Shown: piece by piece, positions 55,129-64,000 of the stretch
Position numbering within the stretch: the first letter of the stretch is position 1
How the letters are laid out: each line of letters starts with the position of its first letter
Source of the DNA: Rugalucina vietnamica
Taxonomy: Eukaryota; Mollusca; Bivalvia; Lucinida; Lucinidae
Direction: 5' to 3'
Assembly (NCBI GenBank): GCA_964017185.1
Contig: OZ024870.1
Coordinates: 28,977,621-29,041,620, forward strand
Length of the DNA: 64,000 nucleotides
Translations under genes and position numbers: made by a program
Notes under the pieces: model-generated
Database searches by the model: none
Told to the model about the DNA's origin: nothing
Seen by the model: only the letters and a program-made list of their open reading frames with translations

Positions 55129-55531
55129 ATAGACCAAATCAAACAAAAAGGCAAAGGCAAGAACATACAAGTAGAAATAGACAATGATCTTGGTAAAATT
55201 ACACTTTATGGTCGTGTTAAAGATATGATGCATGTTAAGGACGATATTCATGGGATGATCCGTGCCTTCGACAGATCTACTCATGAACATCAGCAAGCTA
55301 AATTGTTGGCAAATATAGTGAAATGGATATACCTAAAAGGGAACAAGCAGTATCCATTCCCGGACACCATGAATAAGAAAATTGAAGAGGCCTTCAACAA
55401 AAAAGAGACTAAAGTTCGCATCACGGATTGTATTGGTCGTGAATACGAGATTGATTTCTCCAACATGACGGAACAGGATGTGAAAAACCCCACACAGAAA
55501 TTTACTGTGATAAGAAGGGATGTCATAGCAG
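55129..55531 (+). CDS. PARP14-like, KH-like module and WWE domain
   Basis: Residues about 1586-1719, phase 0 in, phase 1 out, acceptor tatttacag, donor gtataa. An initial KH-like unit (IQVEIDNDLGKITLYGRVKD) is followed by a WWE domain from about residue 1648, with NIVKWIYLKGNKQYPFP, a helix ending EEAFNKKE, the KVRITDCIGREYEIDF strands and the QKFTVIRRD end. The first W of the WWE signature is kept (VKW). WWE domains bind iso-ADP-ribose or terminal ADP-ribose in poly-ADP-ribose. An FB-B element begins about 41 bases after the donor. Confidence 0.94.
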
Positions 55532-55572
55532 GTATAATAGATAAAACAACTTATGAAAATGACCTAATAGTC

Positions 55573-55662
55573 CATCAGGAAAACATGTCCGTGAAATGTA
55601 TACTCCCTTGAACCCCACTTTTATATAGCAAAACTAGGGTATGCAGGGGTATACCTATTTTT
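55573..55662 (+). mobile_element. FB-B copy 10, left part (split by HIN-1)
   Basis: Plus orientation, catcaggaaaacatgtccgt to tatacctattttt, where the HIN-1 element begins. Confidence 0.93.
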
Positions 55663-57171
55663 AGCTCACCTGAGCCGTTAGGCTCACAAGGTGACCTTAT
55701 AGGATGGTCATGATCCGGCGTCAGTCCGTCCGTCGTCCGTCCGTCCACATTTCAAAGATCTTCTCCTCTGAAACCACTTGGCCAATCAAAGCCAAATTTT
55801 TATATGAAGCATATATAGGAAGGGGGAACCAATGTGTATATAAATAATCCAGGTCACATGACCAAGATGGCCGCCATGCCCATATATGGTAAAAACCTTT
55901 AAAAATCTTCTTCTCCAGAACCCAATGGCCTAGGATCTTGAAACTTGGCATGTAGCATAAGGGACTCAAGGTCCACAATGTGTATGTAAATCATGACCCT
56001 GTGATGACCTTGACCTATTTTACGGCAAGGTCAACATAGGTTGCCAATGCATTTGAATGGGGAAATCTTTTAAAATGTCATTTAAAGTGAATGTCGTGCA
56101 GAAAATGGGCAGTAGGACTGAATATTAATGATTCTGGAAAAAAATGGACCCAGGGGCTCATATGCCCCCACCCTGGGGCAGTATGCATGTATATTTCCAT
56201 ATTATTCAAACATCTCCTCTGAAACCGCTTGGCCAATCAAAGCCAAATTTTATGTGAAGCATCTTTAGGATGGGGAAACCAATATGTATATAAATAATCC
56301 AGGTCACATGACCAAGATGGCCGCCATGCCCATATATGGTTAAAACCCTTCAAAAATCTTCTTCTCCGGAACCAGTTGACTGATTTCAACGAAACTTGGC
56401 ATGAAGTATCTATGACTCAAGTACTACAATGTGTATATAAATCATGACCCTGTGATGACCTTGACTTATTTTACGGCAAGGTCAACATAGGTTGCCAATG
56501 CATTTGAATGGGGAAAACTTTTGAAAGGTCATTTAAAGTGAAAGTCTTGCAGGAAATGCACAGTAGGACTGAATATTAATGATTCTGAAAAAGATTGGTC
56601 CCCAGGAGCTCATATGCCCCCCACCCTGGGGCAGAATGCATGTATATTTCCATAATATTCAAACATCTTCTCCTCTGAAACCACTTGGCCAATCAAAGCC
56701 AAATTTTATGTGAAGCATCTATACGATGGGGTAACCAATGTATATATAAATAATCCTAGGCACATGACCAAGATGGCCGCCATGCCCATATGTGGTAAAA
56801 ACCCTTCAACAATCTTCCTCTCCAGACCCGGTAGACTGATTTCAAAGAAACTTGGCATGAAGCATCGATGGCTAAAGTACTACAATGTATATATAAATCA
56901 TGACCGTGTGGTGACCTTGACCTATTTGACGACAAGGTCAGCATAGGTTGCCAATGCATTTGAATAGGGAAAACTGTTAACATGTCATTTGAAGGGAATT
57001 AATAAAATAGAAATTGGCAAATGGACAGAATATTGATTATTCTGAAAACAAATGGCCCAAGGGCTTCATCTGTCCCTGCACTGGGGCTAAATACCACAAT
57101 ATTCAAACATGTTTATTTGCATATGTAGCAGATCTCAGGTGAGCGTTTACAGGACCATTGGTCCTCTGGTT
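55663..57171 (+). mobile_element. HIN-1 element with 456-bp array, inserted in FB-B
   Basis: Same architecture as the copy at 6101: 5' hairpin, CCGTC run, three core units (near 55757, 56214, 56668), 3' end CTCAGGTGAGC plus GGACCATTGGTCC and CTCTGGTT. It interrupts an FB-B element exactly between CCTATTTTT and CTTATTTTT, without an obvious target duplication. Confidence 0.93.
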
Positions 57172-57358
57172 CTTATTTTTGCTCCAAAACATAGATTGTG
57201 GGTACTCGTTAGAACCGCCTCGCCGAGGCGGTTCTAACGAGTACCCACAATCTATGTTTTGAGCAAAAATATGAAAAATATAAAAAAAATTCTGATGAAA
57301 TTTTCAATTTTTGATATTGAAAAATTCTCTATATCTTGCATGGGCAAGTTTTCGTAAT
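57172..57358 (+). mobile_element. FB-B copy 10, right part
   Basis: Resumes cttatttttgctcc exactly as in copy 4. It has the cleanest palindrome of the family, with arms of about 46 bp centred near 57224 (ccgcctcgccgaggcgg). Ends gcaagttttcgtaatg. Confidence 0.94.
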
Positions 57359-57497
57359 GCAAACAGTATTAATAAATGTTTAATTTAATATTAAATGGTA
57401 ATAACAGCATTTGAATTTATCTAGACATGTAACACCTCCACGGCATCTCAGCTACGATCAGAGGCAAATTTTTATTTCACCTGTTTTCAGAGGTTTT

Positions 57498-57987
57498 TGG
57501 CTCACAGGTCAGCTTATAGTATATTAGTCGAGCCGTCGTCTGTGAGTCCGTGCGTGCGTCCACACTTTCAAATACAAATATCACCACAACTAGTCAGCCA
57601 ATTGCGATCAAATTTTATCTGAAGCACTATTGGGGTGGGGAAAAGGTTGCATTAGGTTTTCGGCCAGGTCGGATTGGAACTCTGGTTTCCATGGCAACAG
57701 ATAACTCCCATAGACTTACAATGAGAAAAACATAAAAAAAATCTTCTTCTTCGAAACCACAAGGCCCTGCCAACCGTGCCCCTGGGATCCATACAGGGCT
57801 CGCCCCGGGGGCGTCATGGGAAAAACATAAAAATAATCTTCTTCTCTGAAACCACAAGGCCCAGACCTTTCATATTTTGTATGTAGCAATGTGAAGTGGT
57901 CCTCTTTATAGATTCTGCCAACCATCCCCCTGGGGTCAAAAATGTTGACTCTCAGGTGAGCAATCTTTGCCCTTGGGCTACTTGTTT
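57498..57987 (+). mobile_element. HIN-1-type element with a partial 165-bp core
   Basis: Begins ggctcacaggtcagcttatag and a CGTCxGTGAGTCCGTGCGTGCGTCC stretch. It contains two units of the cttcttctctgaaaccacaaggccc type seen at 1-1236, and ends ctctcaggtgagcaatc with the GCCCTTGGGC hairpin and TACTTGTTT. Confidence 0.82.
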
Positions 57988-58067
57988 GTGAAAGTTGTAC
58001 CCTTGGCATTGTTTCACTTTTTTTCAAAATTTATAGGTTAAACAATTTCAGAAAATATATACTTTTT

Positions 58068-59899
58068 AGCTCACCTGAGCCGAAGGCTCACAAGGTGAGC
58101 TTATAGTATGGTAGTCAAGCCGTCGTCCGTCCGTGCGTTCACACTTTCAATCTTGAATATCTCTGAGAGTAGCTGGCCGATTGCAGTCAGATTTTACATG
58201 AAGCAGCATTGGGGTGGGGGATTGCCTGCCATAGGTTTTTAAGCAGATCAGATCGGAACTCTGGTTTCCATAGCAACAGATAGCTCCCATTGAGTTATAA
58301 TGGGGAAAATGTTGTGGCCACTCTAGCAACTTCATTTTTGATTGGATCTTCTTCATTCTTGGGAATAACAAGGACAACCATAATATCTCGAATGAGTTCG
58401 AATTTTGGCTAGGTTCGACCTCAGATTGCGGAGTTAGCTGCCCTTGAGCGGCTGGAAAAATCCCCATAGACTTATAGTGGGAAAAATGTTGTGGCCACTC
58501 TAGCGCCTTCAATTTTGGTCAGATCTTCTTCATACTTGGAAGTAACAAGGATAGCCATAACATCTCGGACGAGTTCGAATTTCAGCCAGATTCAACCCTT
58601 GACTGCAGAGTTATCTGCCCTTGACTGTGTGAAAAATCAATATTTAGTGTTGTGGCCACTCTAGCGCCTTCATTTTTATTTGGATCTTCTTTATTCTTGG
58701 AAGTAACAAGGACATCCATAACATCTCAGATGAGTTTGAATTTCAACCAGATCCGACCTCTCACTATGGAGTTATCTGCCCTTGAGTGTTTGAAAAATCA
58801 ATATTTAGTGTTGTGGCCACTCTAGCGCCTTCATTTTTATTTGGATCTTCTTTATTCTTGATAGTAACAAGGCCATCCATAACATCTCGGATGAGTTTGA
58901 ATTTCAACCAGATCAGACCTCTGACTGCGGAGTTATCTGCCCTTGAGTGTTTGAAAAATCAATATTTTGTGTTGTGGCCACTCTAGAGCCTTCAATTTAG
59001 ATCGGACCTTGTTCATACTTGGAAGTAACAAGGATAGCTATAACATCTTGGATGAGTTCGAATTTCAGCCAGATCCAACCTTTGACTGCAGAGTTATCTG
59101 CCCTTGACTGTGTGAAAAATCAACATTTAGTGTTGTGGCCACTCTAGCGCCTTCATTTTTATTCGGATTTTCTTTATTCTTGGAAGTAACAAGGACATCC
59201 ATAATATCTCGGATGAGTTTGAATTTCGACAAGATCCGACCTCTGCCTGCGGAGTTATCTGCCCTTGAGTGTTTGAAAAATCAATATTTTGTGTTGTGAC
59301 CACTCTAGCATCTTTGTTTTTCAGTGGATCTTCTTTATTCTTGAAGGTAACAAGGATAACTACAACATCTTGGATGAGTTTGAATTTTGACCAGATCCAA
59401 CCACTGACTGTGGAGTTATATGCCCTTGAGTGTTTGAAAAATCAATATTTTGTGTTGTGGCCACTCTAGCATCTTTGTTTTTCAGTGGATCTTCTTCATT
59501 TTTGCAAGTAACAAGAATAACTACAATATCTCGGATGAGTTCGAATTTTGGCCAGATCCGACTTCTGACTGCGGAGTTAGCTGCCCTTTAGTGTTTGAAA
59601 AATCAATATTTTGTATTCTGGCCACTCTAGCGCCTTCAATTTTGATCGGATCTTCTTCATTCTTGGAAGAAACAAGGATTACCATAACATTTTGGATGAG
59701 TTCGAATTTGAGTCAGATTCGACCCTGGACCGCAGAGTTAGCTGCCCTTGAATGTTTGAAAAATAGATTTTTAGTGTTGTGGCCCCTAGCATCTTCAATT
59801 TTGATCAGATCTTCAAAAAAAAAAAAAAAAAACACTTGGTACAGTGACTGTACTTGTTGACTCTCAGTTGAGCGATCATTGCTCTTGGGCTACTTGTTT
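58068..59899 (+). mobile_element. HIN-1 element with 161-bp tandem array
   Basis: The 5' hairpin AGCTCACCTGAGCC/GGCTCACAAGGTGAGCT and a CCGTCC run are followed by ten units of about 161 bp with landmark gttgtggccactctag (58311, 58488, 58649, 58810, 58971, 59132, 59293, 59454, 59613, 59775). The 3' end ctcagttgagcgatc...TTGGGCTACTTGTTT matches 52574 and 57987. Open frames across these units are by-products of the repeat. Confidence 0.9.
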
Positions 59900-61394
59900 A
59901 TCATTCTATGCCACAGCATTCCGTTATATCGAAAACGCTATTCCGACTTGAAAAATCATGAAAATTTAAGAAAGGGGAGCTAACACCTTACTTAGGAATC
60001 AGATTTGGTCGAAACTTAATATAGTTAAAGCTGATGTGTATATCCTGGTTATAAATAAGTTTGAACAGAATCAGATCAATAGTTAGCTAGAAAATAAGAA
60101 AACATTGTTTTCGCCATTATAACACTATGGGACCTATCCGTTGCCATGGTAACCAAAGTTTTGATCCATTCAACCCTATATTTAAATAAAACTTTTTCCC
60201 TGCTAAAAGTATGCCTCATGTGAAATTTGATGGCTCTGGGTTCATTGGTCTCAGAAATTTTACATTTTTTGTTGTAGACTTTTTTCTCTACGGACAGGAC
60301 ATTTTTGACTAAATCCTTATTTCCATAATTCTACAATGTCATTGGCGTTGGTATAATATTTTTCTTATTACAATTATCAGTTCTGAAGACCATTCCCAAA
60401 TGTGATTTTAATCTTCCAGAAGTATGTTGAGTCATAGATAAATGTGTGTCTTACGGACAGGACACTTTTTTGTTACATTGTCCTCAGTTATTTGGGATAT
60501 AAATTTCTATCCAGTGATAAAAGAAAGCCATGCAACTGGTTGATTTTACCAACTAGGTATGTCCAGATATTTTTTATAATCCATTAAAAGTAGCATTGGG
60601 TGTAACAGTCTAACTTATCTGGCAGGTCACTCCTTTTTCACTTTAAAATACCTCAGTTTGGCACATGTCATCAGCTTTAGTAATCATGGCATAACTCAAA
60701 TTTGAATAGTCGTAGAGCATTCAAATAAACGGCGGAATAAAGGGGATATGATTGCCTACTAACAGCAGACTATTTTATATGCACATAATGTGTCTGTTTC
60801 AAACCCCTTACCAATAAAAAGCGGCAATTTTCAAGTGAGACAGTACAACACCTGTTTTGGGGGTATTTTTGTTCATTTAAGCTCATACTGTAAAAAACTG
60901 GCTTGTCCAATCAACATGATTGTTTTAGGCCGGTGAGAATTAATTGATCCTGACATCCTGCAATTCAGTTTAAGTAGGTTAGTTTTGAAGTATTTGTAAC
61001 ACAACCGCATAACACTTGCTAAATTTAAAATTGTCATCTGATCTTAGCTTACCCTAGGGTAATTGGTTCGACTGATCTGAAGTCTTTGAATATGCATTTC
61101 TAGCAATTGTTGGCTTTGTTGTAAAATATCCAGTTTTTTACTGTGTTTCACTATTTATATTACCTACACTGCAGTCTCTTTATAACACCAGTTTCATTGG
61201 GTTCTAAGTCATTTTCCATGTATTTTGTCCAATTTGTGTTATAAAAGATAGTAAAATGTTTAAATATATCGTAAAATCAGTCTAAAATTCTCATTTGGGG
61301 TCCAAATATGGTCTGTGTTATATTTCAAACCATGTGTTAAAGAGAGCTTGAAAGTCTATAAGCTTCTACTTAATTTTCTTATCATTTCTAACAG
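59900..61394. other. Intron without recognised features
   Basis: Intron between the WWE and catalytic exons. The phrase acggacaggaca recurs at about 60290 and 60453, with other faint internal similarity, suggesting an old element; no frame or termini found. Confidence 0.5.
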
Positions 61395-61543
61395 AATCAT
61401 CCAAGGAGCTTCCAAAGACCTGGAAACCTATGAAAGATGATCAGAATCTCTTGTTAGTGCCTTTACAACCATCTGATCAAGAGTATAAGGATGTTGTCAA
61501 AGAGTTCACCTCGACGTTGGGTAGAAAACCCAATATTATCAAG
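61395..61543 (+). CDS. PARP14-like, start of ADP-ribosyltransferase domain
   Basis: Residues about 1720-1769, phase 1 in, phase 0 out, acceptor ttctaacag, donor gtaatt. LPKTWKPMKDDQNLLLVPLQ and SDQEYKDVVKEFTSTLGR match the N-terminal strand and helix of the PARP catalytic domain in the PARP14/15 class (W..M, EY..V...F). It ends KPNIIK at the usual exon joint before IERIQN. Confidence 0.93.
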
Positions 61544-61623
61544 GTAATTGCATGTTCCTGCCCAGGAAAAGTGGGTTAGTCAAACCATCTTTACATATAA
61601 ACTAGTGTTACTTGGATGGTTAT

Positions 61624-61867
61624 ATATGAGCCTCGACGCGAGAAAACCGGTCTTCGGGGTTTCCGACCTGGTCCGACACAAACTGGGCTGTACAGTCACA
61701 GAAGATGATTAGAAACTTGAAATTTCGGATTTAGAAAGAAGAGAAATTGTACTATCCGAGTAGCGAAAACAAAGGCGCTGATCAGCTTCGCGGTTACCGC
61801 GGAGCTGATCTGCGCCTTTGTTTTGCGCATAGGCAAAAATCCGGTTTTCTCACGATGCGGCTCATAT
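61624..61867 (-). mobile_element. FB-A foldback element, copy 26
   Basis: Minus orientation, very close to copy 8 (cctcgacgcgagaaaaccgg shared); about 80 bases after donor 61543. Confidence 0.93.
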
Positions 61868-62101
61868 ATTGTAAGCATCATGAATGTTGGGTAAAAGTAC
61901 CACAAAATGGAGCAATAACCTGAAATGACCTTTGCTGTTGACTGAGATGTTTAGGGAAAAATGGGATTTTTTCACAATTGCCGAGGTGACTTTTAAAGTA
62001 CACTCACCAAACATAATTCACACTTGCCAAAACAAAAAGTTGTTGAGATGTGTATAAAAACAAACAAACAAATATTATTAAAAGTCATTTTAGCATTATA
62101 A

Positions 62102-63296
62102 ACAAGTGCAAAAATCTTAGACAAAAAGGGACAGGTTGACACTTTTATACTAGATTTTGAAAAGGGATTTGATCCTCCTCCCCATGAACTCCTTAAAAGC
62201 AAATTGATTAGCTATGGAATAGATGGAACAACATTTAATTGGATAAATGCTTTCTTTTGTTTCAGACAACAACTGGTAGTGGTAAATGGTATTAAATCGG
62301 ATTGGGCTCCGGTTGTGGTGGGTGTCCCTCAGGGCACCGTTCACAGCCCCTCACTGTTTTCCTTGTATATAAATGACATCTCAGTTGACATCAAGTCTGA
62401 AATAAGACTCTTTGCTGATGATTGTGTTTGATATCGTGAAATCAAGAATGAAGAGGATACATTGAAACTTCAGAGAGACATTGATCGTTTAGGCAGTTGG
62501 GCTAGGAAATTGGGAATGAGATTTCAACCCGTCAAATGCAACATGATGCAGCTGACAAATAAATGGTCTAGTAAGATTCAGGCTAATTACTACACCCTTG
62601 AGGGCACTGTACTGGAAAATGTTGAAAGACCTGTGTGTAACTATCAGAAACAATCTGAAATGGAATACTCATATTTCCAATGTTTGTACAAAGGCTAACA
62701 GAACTCTCGGATTCTTAAGGAGAATTTTGTATTCTTGTCCCCCAGTTGTGAAAGAAGCAGCTTATAAAGTACTGGTGCGGCCGGTCTTGGAATATGGAAG
62801 CTCAGTTTGGGACCCTCACACTCATGGCCTCCAGGAAGAACTGGAAAAGGTCCAAAATTGTGCGACAAGGTTTGTGACTGGAAATTATGTTTTTGAAACT
62901 GGGAGCATGACTGGCATTTTGGGTTCTCTCATAAGAAAAGAAGGAAAGATAGTAGACGTATATTGCTATCCAAATGTCCAAAGGGTAAAGCAAGAATACC
63001 CACAGATGACCTTATCCCGAATAATAGGCATTGTAGAAATCAACACTCTTTGGCTTTTTAGATACCTTCAGCTAGCAAAGAAGCGTACAAAAATAGTTTC
63101 TTTCGACTGACTATAAGGGACTGGAACGACCTTCCTCATTCTCTGATCTCCTCTGCTGAAATGTTTGATGACTGTGTTCAAGTTTGCATCTCTTGTGAGA
63201 GCCAGGGACTAATTTCCCTCCTGGCGCACCCCCTGGTGAAGTATTGTCAATTTGGCGTATCACCAGTAAACCATTCAGATTCAGATTCAGACAGTA
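62102..63296 (+). mobile_element. Broken LINE (non-LTR retrotransposon) fragment
   Basis: A 5'-truncated, inactivated non-LTR retrotransposon in sense orientation inside the last visible intron of the PARP14-like gene. Reverse-transcriptase blocks are recognisable: LDFEKGFD, a GVPQGT box at about 62320, LFSLYINDI, and the FADD catalytic box at about 62411. A TGA follows FADDCV. A frameshift near 62630 separates the next block (KANRTLGFLRRILYSCPP, VRPVLEYGSSVWDP). A later block FFRLTIRDWNDLPHSLISSA is the usual end of such ORFs. The 3' end carries a GATTCA short tandem tail. Confidence 0.92.
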
Positions 63297-63490
63297 GCTT
63301 GAAATATCAGTCAAGGTAGCTATGTTTAATTTATCACTGTAAAATTAGTAGCAGATATCAGATTCTAAGGACGCTTCTTTTGATAATTTATTACAAGTCG
63401 GGATGATATCCACCAATATCAATGCTATTACCCTATCTCATTTTTAAGTGTTAAAAATTATAAAATTAATGATACTGTTTTGTATTTCAG

Positions 63491-63668
63491 ATTGAGAGAA
63501 TACAGAATCAAGCCCTGTATACACAATATGTCGCTAAACGTAAACAGATGAACCAGCAGAATCCAGATAATATGAAAAACGAGAGGATGTTGTGGCATGG
63601 AACTGCCATGGAGGCCGTCAACAGCATTAATAATAATGGGTTTAACAGAAGTTATTGTGGCAAAAATG
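63491..63668 (+). CDS. PARP14-like, ART catalytic exon with LWHGT
   Basis: Residues about 1770-1828, phase 0 in, phase 1 out, acceptor gtatttcag, donor gtaaga. IERIQNQALYTQYVAKRKQM is the family-defining helix. ERMLWHGTAMEAVNSI holds the first residue of the H-Y-(E/I/L) catalytic triad (His at about residue 1805), which contacts NAD+. The exon ends GFNRSYCGKN, where the next exon should give the N.A.YG tyrosine motif. The Tyr and third triad residue lie beyond the window. The third residue would tell mono- from poly-ADP-ribosylation, but the domain set points to mono. Confidence 0.95.
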
Positions 63669-64000
63669 GTAAGAAAGTGAACCTGGTTTCAAGATTGTGA
63701 AATTTTTTGATGCTTAAATCAGCTTGGCTTGAAATGTTGCGTGTTCATTAATATGGAGATTTACAGGAAATATCATTTATTCACACATATGCCATGCCTG
63801 AGGCTTGAACTCACACAAAACTAATTAGCTGGAAGGGGATCAAATAATTAAAGGTGGTAATGAAAATCAGTGACCTTTTTATATTCGGCTATGGGGCCAC
63901 CATGGAAATTCTATTGTAGTTTAAATATCTTACTCAGCTGATGTTTTGTAAATGTTTTGACCTCAAGATGGTTTGCCCCTGACAGTGGCTATATGTTTTA
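63669..64000. other. Start of the next intron
   Basis: Intron following the LWHGT exon; no further exon before the window end. Confidence 0.7.

Noticed and set aside
59450-59860. A 136-codon open frame
   Set aside because: It runs through units of the 161-bp tandem array in HIN-1 and repeats itself (FEKSIFC, ALECLKN); a by-product of the repeat.

Overview
This is animal nuclear DNA, most likely from a bivalve mollusc. The evidence is spliced genes with GT-AG introns, no bacterial-style operons, introns filled with short foldback elements, tRNA-derived SINEs, and elements carrying (CCGT)n plus tandem-repeat cores of the kind known from bivalve genomes. The species cannot be told from the sequence. 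Two protein-coding genes lie head to tail on the + strand.

Gene 1 (window start to about 13.8 kb) is the 3' part of the mitochondrial succinyl-CoA ligase alpha subunit (SUCLG1). Six exons at 2011-2223, 4152-4209, 5217-5378, 5808-5881, 8250-8438 and 13752-13772 join in frame to 238 residues ending in a stop. The 5' part of the gene lies upstream of the window. About 9.2 kb of repeat-rich intergenic DNA follows.

Gene 2 (22977 to beyond the window end) is a large PARP14-like mono-ADP-ribosyltransferase. Twenty coding exons keep one reading frame for 1828 codons. Domain order: Pro/Arg-rich start; four RRM-type RNA-binding domains; an acidic linker between RRM-A and RRM-B; a 1.55-kb exon of KH-like modules; three macrodomains (ADP-ribose binding or removal); a linker; a KH-like module plus WWE domain; and the start of the ADP-ribosyltransferase catalytic domain with its LWHGT histidine. 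The rest of the catalytic domain lies past base 64000. In vertebrates such proteins act in innate immunity and RNA/ADP-ribose signalling; that role here is inference.

The rest of the window is mostly mobile DNA. FB-A is a foldback element of about 240 bp with about 26 copies or fragments. FB-B is a foldback element of about 260 bp with 10 copies. A group of families is here called HIN-1 to HIN-5 (Helentron/HINE-like by inference): each has a 5' hairpin, short terminal inverted repeats, often a CCGT run, a tandem-repeat core, and a T-rich 3' end after a hairpin or, in HIN-5, a weaker possible one. A 4.7-kb transposon with long inverted termini and a 5-bp target duplication lies in the gene 2 intron 39580-45744. 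SINEs, a broken LINE, a mariner-type element and several TIR/MITE elements are also present. Nested insertions give empty/filled-site pairs that fix several element borders to within a few bases.

The most unusual signals are: (1) an array of eight estrogen-response-element-like palindromes (AGGTCAnnnTGACCT) at about 128-bp spacing inside a HIN-4 element, and TGACCTTGAC nuclear-receptor half-sites recurring in otherwise unrelated HIN families; (2) the RRM exons of gene 2, each joining the back of one RRM to the front of the next, with all introns in phase 1; (3) foldback elements lying within tens of bases of many splice sites. No bacterial-type system, CRISPR array or genuine rRNA/tRNA gene was seen.
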